Source: Pseudomonas fluorescens | GTDB taxonomy: Bacteria > Pseudomonadota > Gammaproteobacteria > Pseudomonadales > Pseudomonadaceae | DNA: 64,000 nt | Direction of reading: 5' to 3' | Assembly (NCBI RefSeq): GCF_001307155.1 | Contig: NZ_CP012830.1 | Coordinates: 124,001 to 188,000, forward strand | Shown here: positions 8,916 through 17,639 of the stretch, piece by piece | How positions within the stretch are numbered: position 1 is the stretch's first letter | How the letters are laid out: each line of letters opens with the position of its first letter | The notes under the pieces: generated by a model | Database searches by the model: none | What the model was told of the DNA's origin: nothing | What the model saw: the letters and a program-made list of their open reading frames with translations, nothing else | Position numbers and translations under genes: made by a program

Positions 8916-10331
8916 ATGAGCAACCAGATTCCGGTACACGACGTCACCCCGCCTGCCAAGAACGCAAATAACAGCGTCGATCTCTACGCCTCTCGGGAAA
9001 AAATCTACACCCGCGCCTTCACCGGCCTGTTCCGCAATTTGCGGATGGCGGGCGGCACCGCGTTGTTCCTGCTATATTTCGGCACGGTCTGGCTCAATTG
9101 GGGCGGTCACCAGGCGGTCTGGTGGAACTTGCCGGAGCGCAAATTCTTCATCTTCGGTGCGACCTTCTGGCCGCAGGATTTCATCCTGCTGTCCGGCCTG
9201 TTGATCATCAGCGCCTTCGGCCTGTTCTTCATTACCGTGTATGCCGGACGCATCTGGTGCGGCTATACCTGCCCGCAAAGTGTCTGGACCTGGATTTTCA
9301 TGTGGTGCGAGAAGGTCACCGAAGGCGACCGCAACCAGCGCATCAAGCTCGACAAGGCGCCAATGAGCGCCAACAAGTTCTTGCGCAAACTCAGCAAACA
9401 CACGATGTGGTTGTTGATCGGTTTCGTCACCGGCATGACCTTTGTCGGCTACTTCTCACCGATTCGTGAACTGACGATCGACTTCTTCACCGGCCAGGCT
9501 GATGGCTGGTCGTATTTCTGGGTCGGCTTCTTCACCCTCGCCACTTACGGCAACGCCGGCTGGTTGCGCGAACAGGTGTGCATCTACATGTGCCCTTACG
9601 CGCGCTTCCAGAGCGTGATGTTCGACAAGGACACGCTGATCGTCTCCTACGACCCGCGCCGCGGCGAAGCCCGTGGTCCGCGCAAAAAAGGCATCGACTA
9701 CAAGGCTCAGGGCCTGGGCGACTGCATCGACTGCACCATGTGCGTTCAGGTGTGCCCGACCGGCATCGACATCCGTGACGGCTTGCAGATCGAGTGCATT
9801 GGCTGTGCCGCCTGCATCGATGCCTGCGACAGCATCATGGACAAAATGGACTACCCGCGCGGGCTGATCAGCTACACCACCGAGCACAACCTGTCCGGGC
9901 AAAAAACCCATAAACTGCGTCCGCGCCTGATCGGCTACGCGCTGGTGTTGCTGGCCATGATCAGCTTGCTGATCACCGCGTTCTTCATGCGCTCGCTGGT
10001 CGGCTTCGATGTCAGCAAGGACCGTGTGCTGTACCGCGAAAACGCCGAAGGCCGGATCGAGAACGTCTATAGCCTCAAAGTCATGAACAAGGACCAGCGC
10101 GACCACACTTACGTGCTGGAAGCCTCAGGACTGCCGGATCTCAAGTTGCAAGGCAAGCGCGAGATCAAGGTGGCTGCTGGCGAAATCTTCAGCATGCCGG
10201 TCGAGCTGTCGAGTGCACCGGAACAACTGCCGTCCAGCACCAACGAGGTGAAATTCACCCTCAAGGATGCCGACGACAACAGCGTCCACGTTGAAGCCAA
10301 GAGCCGATTCATCGGCCCACAAATTCGTTGA
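8916..10331 (+). CDS. ccoG: cbb3 oxidase assembly protein CcoG (FixG/RdxA family)
   Basis: Membrane iron-sulfur protein for cbb3 oxidase biogenesis; family members reduce Cu(II) to Cu(I) for insertion into CcoN. It has 471 residues with several transmembrane helices, CGYTCPQS and CIYMCPYARFQSVM near the membrane segments, a ferredoxin-like domain with CIDCTMCVQVCP and CIGCAACIDACD for two [4Fe-4S] clusters, and a C-terminal immunoglobulin-like periplasmic domain after the last helix (about residues 340-360). MSNQIP was chosen as the start; the ATG at 8913 is equally possible. It heads the assembly genes ccoG-fixH-ccoI-ccoS. Confidence 0.95.
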   Translation: MSNQIPVHDVTPPAKNANNSVDLYASREKIYTRAFTGLFRNLRMAGGTALFLLYFGTVWLNWGGHQAVWWNLPERKFFIFGATFWPQDFILLSGLLIISAFGLFFITVYAGRIWCGYTCPQSVWTWIFMWCEKVTEGDRNQRIKLDKAPMSANKFLRKLSKHTMWLLIGFVTGMTFVGYFSPIRELTIDFFTGQADGWSYFWVGFFTLATYGNAGWLREQVCIYMCPYARFQSVMFDKDTLIVSYDPRRGEARGPRKKGIDYKAQGLGDCIDCTMCVQVCPTGIDIRDGLQIECIGCAACIDACDSIMDKMDYPRGLISYTTEHNLSGQKTHKLRPRLIGYALVLLAMISLLITAFFMRSLVGFDVSKDRVLYRENAEGRIENVYSLKVMNKDQRDHTYVLEASGLPDLKLQGKREIKVAAGEIFSMPVELSSAPEQLPSSTNEVKFTLKDADDNSVHVEAKSRFIGPQIR

Positions 10332-10342
10332 GAGAAGTCATC

Positions 10343-10882
10343 ATGCCCGCAGCAACTGCCACCAGCCCTTGGTACAAGCACCTCTGGCCATGGATCATCA
10401 TCGGGATTCTGACCTGTTCGGTGACCCTGACCTTGTCCATGGTGACCATTGCCGTGAAAAACCCGGATAACCTGGTCAACGACAATTACTACGAGGCGGG
10501 CAAAGGCATCAACCGTTCGCTGGACCGCGAGTTGCTGGCCCAGACCCTGCTGTTGCGCGCCAACGTGCATCTGGATGAGGTGACCGGTGAAGTCGACGTA
10601 CGCCTGACCGGCAACAGCACGCCAGCGACCCTCGAACTGAACCTGATCTCGCCGACCCAGCCGGATAAAGATCGCAAGATCACCCTGACCCGCAGCGCGG
10701 CCGAACCGGGTCGTTATATCGGCCAGTTGACCGACAAGATCGAAGGCCGGCGCTTCGTCGAGCTGCTGGGCAGCCAGGACGATCACGTGTGGCGCCTGTT
10801 CGAAGAAGAACAGATCGGCCACGACAAGCATTTGCTGCTCGGTGACGAACCGCTGCAAGGCGCGGAAGATCTGAAGCAGTAA
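10343..10882 (+). CDS. ccoH: FixH/CcoH family cbb3 oxidase assembly protein
   Basis: Small membrane protein of 179 residues needed for cbb3 oxidase maturation or stability in other bacteria. The start at 10343 has GAGAGAAG upstream. A single N-terminal helix (about residues 12-35, WIIIGILTCSVTLTLSMVTIAV) precedes the conserved NPDNLVNDNYYEAGKGINRS segment, then a beta-rich periplasmic domain typical of FixH. It lies 11 bases after ccoG. A REPIN separates it from ccoI. Confidence 0.88.
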   Translation: MPAATATSPWYKHLWPWIIIGILTCSVTLTLSMVTIAVKNPDNLVNDNYYEAGKGINRSLDRELLAQTLLLRANVHLDEVTGEVDVRLTGNSTPATLELNLISPTQPDKDRKITLTRSAAEPGRYIGQLTDKIEGRRFVELLGSQDDHVWRLFEEEQIGHDKHLLLGDEPLQGAEDLKQ

Positions 10883-10893
10883 CACCTGTGCTC

Positions 10894-11037
10894 TGTGGCG
10901 AGGGAGCTTGCTCCCGCTGGGGCGCGAAGCGCCCCCGAACCCTGCAGACCGGTTCGTTCAGGCCTATCGCGGGCGCAGTTTGACGACTGCTTCACCCGAA
11001 CGCGGACCGACCGACGGGAGCAAGCTCCCTCGCCACA
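10894..11037. repeat. REPIN (family A) between ccoH and ccoI
   Basis: Two inverted copies of the TGTGGCGAGGGAGCTTGCTCC motif flank about 90 variable bases. The right arm ends 9 bases before the ccoI start codon, so it occupies the place where a ribosome binding site would be expected. Confidence 0.9.
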
Positions 11038-11046
11038 ATAGTTCTC

Positions 11047-13509
11047 ATGGCAACAAACATGACCACTCCGCTCCCCTGCTACCACTGCGCCCTGCCCGTT
11101 CCCTCCGGCAGCCGGTTTACCGCCGTCATCCTCGGCGAAACCCGCGAACTCTGCTGTCCGGGTTGCCAGGCCGTGGCCGAGGCGATTGTCGCGGGCGGGC
11201 TGGAGCACTATTACAGCCATCGCAGCGAGGCTTCGGCCAACCCTGAAGCCTTGCCGGTGCAACTGGTGGACGAACTGGCGCTGTATGACCGCGCCGACGT
11301 GCAACAACCGTTTGTTCGCCACGACGGCGAGCTCGCTGAAACCACCTTGCTGATGGAAGGCATCAGCTGCGCGGCCTGCGGCTGGCTGATCGAGAAACAT
11401 CTGCGCAGCCTGCCGGCCGTGGCCGAGGCGCGCCTGAACCTGTCCAACCATCGCCTGCACGTGCGCTGGGCCGACAGCCAGTTGCCGTTAAGCCAGCTGC
11501 TTAGCGAACTGCGTCACATCGGTTATGCCGCCCACCCCTACCAGGCCGACCGCGCCAGCGAACAACTGGCCAGCGAAAACCGCCTGGCCCTGCGCCAACT
11601 GGGCGTCGCCGGCTTGCTGTGGTTCCAGGCAATGATGGCGACCATGGCCACCTGGCCGGAATTCAATATCGACCTCAGCCCCGAGCTGCACACCATCCTG
11701 CGCTGGGTCGCTCTGTTCCTGACCACGCCGATTGTGTTCTACAGCTGCGCGCCGTTTTTCAAAGGTGCGATGCGCGACCTGCGCACCCGCCACCTGACCA
11801 TGGACGTTTCCGTGTCGCTGGCCATCGGCGGCGCCTACCTCGCCGGGATCTGGACCTCAATCACTGGCGTCGGCGAGCTGTATTTCGACGCGGTCGGGAT
11901 GTTTGCGCTGTTTCTATTGGCGGGCCGCTATCTGGAGCGCCGCGCCCGTGAACGCACCGCCGCCGCCACCGCGCAATTGGTGAACCTGCTGCCCGCATCG
12001 TGCCTGCGCCTGAGTGCGGACGGCCAGAGCGAGCGCATCCTGCTCAGCGAGTTGCGTCTCGGTGACCATGTTTTGGTGCACCCCGGCGCCATCCTCCCGG
12101 CCGACGGAAAAATCCTCGATGGCCAGTCGAGCATCGATGAGTCGCTGCTGACCGGTGAGTACCTGCCGCAACCCCGGACGCTCGGCGATGCGGTGACGGC
12201 CGGCACCCTGAATGTCGAGGGCGCACTGACCGTCGAAGTGCTCGCGCTGGGCCAGGACACTCGCCTCTCGGCCATTGTCCGCCTGCTCGATCGCGCCCAG
12301 GCCGAGAAGCCGCGACTGGCAGAAATTGCCGACCGCGCTGCGCAGTGGTTCTTGCTGTTGTCGCTGATTGCCGCTGCTGCCATCGGTTTGCTCTGGTGGG
12401 AGCTGGATGCATCCCGTGCCTTCTGGATCGTGCTGGCGATGCTGGTCGCGACCTGCCCCTGCGCCTTGTCACTGGCCACGCCGACCGCACTCACCGCCGC
12501 CACCGGCACCTTGCACAAACTCGGCCTGCTGCTGACCCGCGGCCACGTGCTGGAAGGCCTGAATCAAATCGATACGGTGATTTTCGACAAAACCGGCACG
12601 CTCACCGAAGGTCGCCTGGCCTTGCGTTCCATTCGAGCACTGGGCGCGCTTGACAGCGATCAGTGCCTGGGCCTCGCCGCCGCCCTCGAAAACCGCTCTG
12701 AACACCCGATCGCCCGCGCCTTTGGCCGAGCGCCGCTGGCCGCCGAAGAAGTCCTCAGCACCCCGGGATTGGGCCTGGAGGGCCTGGTTGGCGAACAACG
12801 CCTGCGCATCGGTCAGCCGGCGTTTGTCTGCGAACTCAGCGGCTGCGCTGTGCCGGCAATCCCGGATGAAGCCGGTCAATGGCTGTTGCTTGGCGACAGC
12901 CATGGTGCGCTGGCCTGGTTCGTGCTCGACGACCGCCTGCGCAACGACGCACCGGCGCTGCTCGCAGCATGTAAAGCACGCGGCTGGCGCACGTTGCTGC
13001 TGTCCGGCGACAGCTCGCCGATGGTTGCCAGTGTCGCCGCCGAGTTGGGTATCGACGAGTTCCGCGGCGGCTTGCGCCCGGATGACAAGCTGCAGGTGCT
13101 CAAGCAGTTGCACCAGCAGGGCCGCAAGGTGTTGATGCTCGGCGACGGGGTCAACGACGTGCCGGTGCTGGCCGCCGCCGACATCAGCGTGGCCATGGGC
13201 TCGGCCACCGACCTGGCGAAAACCAGCGCCGATGCGGTGCTCCTGTCCAATCGTCTCGACGCCTTGGTGCAAGCCTTCAGCCTGGCCGGGCGTACACGTC
13301 GGGTAATCATCGAGAACCTGCTGTGGGCCGGGCTGTACAATGGCTTCATGTTGCCGTTCGCCGCCCTCGGCTGGATCACTCCGGTATGGGCCGCAGTCGG
13401 CATGTCGATCAGTTCGCTGACCGTGGTACTCAATGCACTTCGCCTGACTCGCATGCCGAGCCAGCCAAGCGCCAGCGCCACGCCAGTCACCCGCCCGCTA
13501 CCGGTTTGA
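11047..13509 (+). CDS. ccoI: Copper-translocating P1B-type ATPase CcoI (FixI)
   Basis: Copper export ATPase that supplies copper for cbb3 assembly rather than for copper tolerance. It has 820 residues with an N-terminal zinc-finger-like part (CYHCALP, CCPGCQAV), a heavy-metal-associated domain with GISCAACGW, transmembrane helices with the CPC motif at residues 470-472, the phosphorylated Asp514 in DKTGTLTEG, DESLLTGEYLP in the actuator domain, SEHPIA, and GDGVNDVPVLAAADI. The family usually begins at MTTP, which would be 11059. Neither start has a clear ribosome binding site because a REPIN fills the upstream space. Confidence 0.95.
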   Translation: MATNMTTPLPCYHCALPVPSGSRFTAVILGETRELCCPGCQAVAEAIVAGGLEHYYSHRSEASANPEALPVQLVDELALYDRADVQQPFVRHDGELAETTLLMEGISCAACGWLIEKHLRSLPAVAEARLNLSNHRLHVRWADSQLPLSQLLSELRHIGYAAHPYQADRASEQLASENRLALRQLGVAGLLWFQAMMATMATWPEFNIDLSPELHTILRWVALFLTTPIVFYSCAPFFKGAMRDLRTRHLTMDVSVSLAIGGAYLAGIWTSITGVGELYFDAVGMFALFLLAGRYLERRARERTAAATAQLVNLLPASCLRLSADGQSERILLSELRLGDHVLVHPGAILPADGKILDGQSSIDESLLTGEYLPQPRTLGDAVTAGTLNVEGALTVEVLALGQDTRLSAIVRLLDRAQAEKPRLAEIADRAAQWFLLLSLIAAAAIGLLWWELDASRAFWIVLAMLVATCPCALSLATPTALTAATGTLHKLGLLLTRGHVLEGLNQIDTVIFDKTGTLTEGRLALRSIRALGALDSDQCLGLAAALENRSEHPIARAFGRAPLAAEEVLSTPGLGLEGLVGEQRLRIGQPAFVCELSGCAVPAIPDEAGQWLLLGDSHGALAWFVLDDRLRNDAPALLAACKARGWRTLLLSGDSSPMVASVAAELGIDEFRGGLRPDDKLQVLKQLHQQGRKVLMLGDGVNDVPVLAAADISVAMGSATDLAKTSADAVLLSNRLDALVQAFSLAGRTRRVIIENLLWAGLYNGFMLPFAALGWITPVWAAVGMSISSLTVVLNALRLTRMPSQPSASATPVTRPLPV

Positions 13510-13531
13510 TCCGGTCAGGCATGGAGTCCAG

Positions 13532-13762
13532 ATGCCAGCTCTTTATGTGATGATCCCGGCAGCGCTGCTGATCGTCGCCATCGCCATTTACATTTTCTTC
13601 TGGGCGGTCGACAGCGGTCAGTACGACGACCTCGACGGTCCGGCCCACAGCATCCTGTTCGACGACCAGGACCCGAGCCATCAGGCGGCAGTCGACGAAG
13701 CCAGCGGTCACTCGCCGACCGATCCGGCCAAGCCGAACGACAAGGCCCCGCCTCATGATTGA
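13532..13762 (+). CDS. ccoS: cbb3 oxidase maturation protein CcoS
   Basis: Small membrane protein of 76 residues implicated in inserting heme and copper into CcoN. It has an N-terminal helix (MPALYVMIPAALLIVAIAIYIFFWAVDSGQYDDLDGP is the family hallmark region, residues 1-36) followed by a charged tail rich in Asp and Pro. It starts 22 bases after ccoI and overlaps the next gene by 8 bases. Confidence 0.93.
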   Translation: MPALYVMIPAALLIVAIAIYIFFWAVDSGQYDDLDGPAHSILFDDQDPSHQAAVDEASGHSPTDPAKPNDKAPPHD

Positions 13763-14438
13763 GTTGGCGCCACTGCTGGTTTCTGCGGTGATCCTTGGCC
13801 TGCTCGGCGGCGGGCATTGCCTGGGCATGTGTGGCGGGTTGATGGGCGCGCTGACCCTGGCGATTCCCAAGGAACAGCGCAGCCGGCGCTTTCGCCTGTT
13901 GCTGGCGTACAACCTCGGGCGGATTCTCAGTTACGCCACTGCCGGCCTGCTGATCGGCCTGGCGGGATGGGCGGTGGCCAACAGCCCGGCGGCGATGTTC
14001 ATGCGCATCCTCGCCGGCTTGCTGCTGATCGCCATGGGCCTGTACCTGGCCGGCTGGTGGAGCGGCCTGACCCGCATCGAAAGCCTGGGACGTGGCCTGT
14101 GGCGCTACATACAACCCGTTGCCAACCGTTTGTTGCCGGTGTCGAGCCTGCCGCGTGCGTTGCTGCTCGGCGCACTCTGGGGCTGGCTGCCGTGCGGTTT
14201 GGTCTACAGCACGCTGTTGTGGTCTGCCAGCCAGGGCAATGCCATCGACAGCGCGTTGTTGATGCTCGCGTTTGGCCTTGGCACCTGGCCGGTTTTGTTG
14301 GCCACTGGCCTTGCGGCCGAACGGGTCACGGCGTTACTGCGCAAACGTAGCGTGCGCATGACCGGTGGTTTGTTGGTGATCCTGTTTGGCATCTGGACCC
14401 TGCCGGGACCGCATCAGCATTGGTTGATGGGGCATTAG
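13755..14438 (+). CDS. TauE/SafE (UreH-like) family membrane protein of the cco assembly cluster
   Basis: Integral membrane protein of 227 residues with about six helices. The N-terminal GGGHCLGMCGGLMGAL motif is typical of the UreH-like transmembrane domain often annotated as sulfite exporter TauE/SafE. The His-Cys-Cys arrangement in that helix suggests metal binding. It overlaps ccoS by 8 bases and precedes hemN, as in other pseudomonads, so a role in metal or redox handling during cbb3 maturation is a reasonable inference. Its real substrate is not known. Confidence 0.8.
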   Translation: MIELAPLLVSAVILGLLGGGHCLGMCGGLMGALTLAIPKEQRSRRFRLLLAYNLGRILSYATAGLLIGLAGWAVANSPAAMFMRILAGLLLIAMGLYLAGWWSGLTRIESLGRGLWRYIQPVANRLLPVSSLPRALLLGALWGWLPCGLVYSTLLWSASQGNAIDSALLMLAFGLGTWPVLLATGLAAERVTALLRKRSVRMTGGLLVILFGIWTLPGPHQHWLMGH

Positions 14439-14459
14439 ATCGGCGGCACGCCGCATACC

Positions 14460-14591
14460 TGTAGCAGCTGCCGCAGGCGGCGTTCGGCGGCGAAGCCGTC
14501 GTAAAACCTCCACCTCGCTGTCTCAGTGAAACCGCATGCATCGTATTTGCGAGGACTACGTCCTCGAACGCCGCCTGCGGCAGCTGCTACA
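14460..14591. repeat. REPIN (family C) ahead of hemN
   Basis: Inverted copies of TGTAGCAGCTGCCGCAGGC at the two ends with a variable centre containing a second palindrome (GAGGACTACGTCCTCG). It lies between the TauE-like gene and the Anr box of hemN. Confidence 0.85.
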
Positions 14592-14617
14592 AAGGGCCGC
14601 ACCACTTCCGGTTACCC

Positions 14618-14631
14618 TTGATGCAAATCAA
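14618..14631. promoter_or_regulatory. Anr/FNR box ahead of hemN
   Basis: TTGATGCAAATCAA is a perfect match to the FNR/Anr consensus, 65 bases before the hemN start. Anr activation of hemN at low oxygen is established in Pseudomonas. Confidence 0.88.
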
Positions 14632-14695
14632 GATGCCCCAACGTCGCACCCCCTAGACTCGCCACCACTGCCAGCCTATCCGGGGGAATGCCCGC

Positions 14696-16078
14696 ATGCT
14701 CGACGCCATTCGTTGGGACACAGATCTGATCCGCCGTTACGACCTGGCGGGACCACGCTACACCTCGTATCCGACCGCGGTGCAATTCAACAGCCAGGTC
14801 GGTACTTTCGATCTGTTCCATGCCCTGCGCGAAAGCCGCAAGGCCCTGCGCCCACTGTCGCTGTATGTGCACGTGCCGTTCTGCGCAAACATCTGCTACT
14901 ACTGCGCCTGCAACAAAGTCATCACCAAGGACCGTGGCCGCGCCCTGCCCTACCTGCAGCGCCTGGAACAGGAAATCCAGCTGATCGCCTGCCACCTGGA
15001 CCCTAACCAGAAAGTCGAGCAACTGCATTTCGGTGGCGGCACTCCGACCTTTCTCAGCCACGACGAACTGCGCCAGTTGATGGCGCAACTGCGCAAGCAC
15101 TTCAACCTGCTGGACGATGACTCTGGCGATTACGGCATCGAGATCGACCCACGCGAAGCCGACTGGTCAACCATGGGCCTGCTGCGCGAGTTGGGTTTCA
15201 ACCGGGTCAGCATCGGCCTGCAAGACCTTGACCCGGCCGTACAGCGTGCGGTCAACCGCCTGCAGAGCCTGGAAGAAACCCGCGCAGTGATCGAGGCGGC
15301 GCGGACCCTGCAGTTTCGCTCGATCAACATCGACCTGATCTACGGCCTGCCCAAGCAAACCGCCGAGAGCTTCGCCCGCACCGTGGACGAAGTCATCAAC
15401 CTGCAACCGGATCGGCTCTCGGTATTCAACTATGCACACCTGCCCGAACGTTTCATGCCACAGCGGCGAATCAACAGCAGCGACCTGCCGGCCCCCGCCG
15501 AAAAGCTGAACATGCTTCAGCGCACCATTGAGCAACTGACCGCCGCCGGTTATCGCTACATCGGCATGGACCATTTCGCCCTGCCGGATGATGAACTGGC
15601 CATCGCTCAGGAAGAGTCGACGCTACAACGCAACTTCCAGGGTTACACCACGCACGGTCATTGCGACCTGATCGGTCTTGGCGTGTCGGCCATCAGCCAG
15701 ATCGGCGATTTGTACTGCCAGAACAGCAGCGACCTGAATCAGTACCAAAACACTCTGGCCAGCGCGCAACCGGGCACCAGCCGTGGTTTGCTGTGCAACC
15801 AGGACGACCGTCTGCGGCGGGCAGTGATTCAGCAATTGATCTGCACATTCAGTCTGGCATTCGCCCAGATCGAGCAGGCTTTCAACATTGATTTTCGCGG
15901 CTACTTCAGCGATCTCTGGCCGCAGTTGCAGGCCATGGCCGAGGATGGCCTGATCGAACTCGACAGCGAAAAAATCGTGGTCCTGCCGGCCGGAAGGTTA
16001 CTGGTCCGTTCGGTGTGCATGGTCTTCGATGCCTACCTGGAACAACAGAATCGCCAACGTTTCTCTCGGGTAATTTAA
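14696..16078 (+). CDS. hemN: Oxygen-independent coproporphyrinogen III oxidase
   Basis: Cytoplasmic radical-SAM enzyme converting coproporphyrinogen III to protoporphyrinogen IX without oxygen, supplying heme for the cbb3 oxidases at low oxygen. It has 460 residues. The radical-SAM cluster motif CANICYYCAC (C-x3-C-x2-C) is near residue 63, followed by LHFGGGTPTF and the HemN-type GLPKQT segment; a HemN C-terminal domain follows. The N-terminal RYDLAGPRYTSYPTA is diagnostic of true HemN rather than HemW. It is preceded by a perfect Anr box and followed by anr. Confidence 0.97.
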   Translation: MLDAIRWDTDLIRRYDLAGPRYTSYPTAVQFNSQVGTFDLFHALRESRKALRPLSLYVHVPFCANICYYCACNKVITKDRGRALPYLQRLEQEIQLIACHLDPNQKVEQLHFGGGTPTFLSHDELRQLMAQLRKHFNLLDDDSGDYGIEIDPREADWSTMGLLRELGFNRVSIGLQDLDPAVQRAVNRLQSLEETRAVIEAARTLQFRSINIDLIYGLPKQTAESFARTVDEVINLQPDRLSVFNYAHLPERFMPQRRINSSDLPAPAEKLNMLQRTIEQLTAAGYRYIGMDHFALPDDELAIAQEESTLQRNFQGYTTHGHCDLIGLGVSAISQIGDLYCQNSSDLNQYQNTLASAQPGTSRGLLCNQDDRLRRAVIQQLICTFSLAFAQIEQAFNIDFRGYFSDLWPQLQAMAEDGLIELDSEKIVVLPAGRLLVRSVCMVFDAYLEQQNRQRFSRVI

Positions 16079-16157
16079 GACACCACAGGCTGGCTTCGAC
16101 GTCATTGCGTGGGTTACCCTTACGTCTTATGTGTGTTTCCCCACAAGGATCTAAGAA

Positions 16158-16892
16158 ATGTCCGAGCCAGTTAAACTGCGCGCTCACAGCCAGGCACATT
16201 GCAAGGATTGCAGCCTGGCACCCCTCTGCCTGCCACTTTCTCTGAATCTGGAAGACATGGATGCGCTGGACGATATCGTCAAACGTGGTCGCCCGCTGAA
16301 AAAAGGCGAGTTTCTGTTCCGTCAGAGCGATCAGTTCGATTCCGTTTTTGCAGTACGCTCCGGCGCGTTGAAAACCTTCAGCCTGAGCGATGGCGGCGAA
16401 GAACAGATCACCGGCTTCCACCTGCCGAGTGAACTGGTGGGCTTGTCGGGCATGGACACCGAGAGTCACCCGGTTTCAGCCCAGGCACTGGAAACCACCT
16501 CGGTGTGCGAAATTCCTTTCGAACGTCTCGATGAACTGGCCCTGCAACTGCCACAGTTGCGCCGCCAATTGATGCGCGTGATGAGCCGCGAGATTCGTGA
16601 CGATCAGCAGATGATGCTGCTGCTCTCGAAGAAAACCGCTGACGAGCGCATTGCCACGTTCCTGGTCAACCTGTCGGCGCGCTTCCGCGCACGCGGATTC
16701 TCTGCCAACCAGTTCCGCCTGAGCATGTCGCGCAACGAAATCGGTAACTACCTGGGCCTCGCCGTGGAAACAGTGTCCCGGGTGTTCACGCGCTTCCAGC
16801 AGAACGAGCTGATTGCCGCCGAAGGCAAGGAAGTGCACATCCTCGACCCGATCCAGCTGTGTGCACTGGCCGGTGGCTCGGTCGAAGGCTGA
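16158..16892 (+). CDS. anr: Oxygen-sensing transcriptional activator Anr (FNR family)
   Basis: Global regulator of low-oxygen gene expression. It has 244 residues. Cluster-binding cysteines are Cys15, Cys18 and Cys24 ([10 protein letters not shown]) plus Cys117, the four needed for the oxygen-labile [4Fe-4S] cluster of FNR. A cyclic-nucleotide-like beta roll, a long dimer helix and a winged helix-turn-helix ([22 protein letters not shown] region, Glu and Ser-Arg in the recognition helix) follow. The start has AAGGA upstream. It lies directly after hemN, and Anr-like boxes occur ahead of both ccoN copies, ccoG and hemN in this window. Confidence 0.97.
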   Translation: MSEPVKLRAHSQAHCKDCSLAPLCLPLSLNLEDMDALDDIVKRGRPLKKGEFLFRQSDQFDSVFAVRSGALKTFSLSDGGEEQITGFHLPSELVGLSGMDTESHPVSAQALETTSVCEIPFERLDELALQLPQLRRQLMRVMSREIRDDQQMMLLLSKKTADERIATFLVNLSARFRARGFSANQFRLSMSRNEIGNYLGLAVETVSRVFTRFQQNELIAAEGKEVHILDPIQLCALAGGSVEG

Positions 16893-16970
16893 CGTTGCGA
16901 TTGCGGCTGAGCGAACCCGCCCGGCCGCAGTTATACTTCGCCGTTTGTAGCCTGCCAGGACACCTCGACG

Positions 16971-17519
16971 ATGGTCATCGACTCCTTCGACATCAAATCC
17001 CTGATCCGCCCCGTGATCGATTTTCCAAAGCCGGGCGTGATCTTTCGCGACATCACCCCGCTGTTCCAGTCCCCGAAGGCCCTGCGCCTGGTGATGGACA
17101 GCTTTGCGCACCGCTATGTCGAGGCTGACTTCACGCACATCGGCGCCATGGATGCGCGCGGCTTCCTGATCGGCTCGATCCTCGCCTATCAGTTGAACAA
17201 GCCACTGGTGCTGTTTCGCAAGCAAGGCAAACTGCCGGCTGACGTACTGTCCGAGGGGTATCAGACCGAGTACGGCGAAGCTTTTCTTGAAGTTCACGCC
17301 GACAGCCTCTGCGAAGGCGACTCGGTGCTGATCTTCGATGACCTGATCGCCACTGGCGGTACGCTGATCGCTGCGGCCAACCTGATTCGGCGCATGGGCG
17401 CGCGGGTTTTCGAAGCCGCGGCAATTATCGACCTGCCGGAACTGGGCGGCTCCCAGCGCCTGGAAGACATGGGCATCCCGACGTTCTGCCTGACACAGTT
17501 TTCGCTGAACGAAAGATAA
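16971..17519 (+). CDS. apt: Adenine phosphoribosyltransferase
   Basis: Cytoplasmic purine salvage enzyme making AMP from adenine and PRPP. It has 182 residues, the usual length, with the PRPP-binding motif [14 protein letters not shown] near residues 122-135 and the N-terminal [15 protein letters not shown] typical of Apt. It lies 78 bases after anr in the same direction, an order conserved in Pseudomonas. A REPIN follows its stop. Confidence 0.96.
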   Translation: MVIDSFDIKSLIRPVIDFPKPGVIFRDITPLFQSPKALRLVMDSFAHRYVEADFTHIGAMDARGFLIGSILAYQLNKPLVLFRKQGKLPADVLSEGYQTEYGEAFLEVHADSLCEGDSVLIFDDLIATGGTLIAAANLIRRMGARVFEAAAIIDLPELGGSQRLEDMGIPTFCLTQFSLNER

Positions 17520-17541
17520 GTCGGCGTCGTCACCGACGCCC

Positions 17542-17605
17542 TCGCGGGCAAGCCTTGCTCCTACGAAAAGCACCGTCTCCTGTAGGGGCAAGGCTTGCCC
17601 GTGAT
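17542..17605. repeat. REPIN (family B) after apt
   Basis: TCGCGGGCAAGCCTTGCTCC and its near-inverted copy (GGGGCAAGGCTTGCCCG) enclose a short spacer, between convergent apt and the acyl-CoA dehydrogenase gene. Confidence 0.85.
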
Positions 17606-17639
17606 GGGGTCGCCGCCACACCGAGCCGCTCAGACCAGA

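Noticed and set aside
13755..14438. A true sulfite exporter
   Set aside because: The family label TauE/SafE is generic; the HCLGMCGG motif and the cco context favour a role linked to oxidase maturation, so no sulfite function is claimed.
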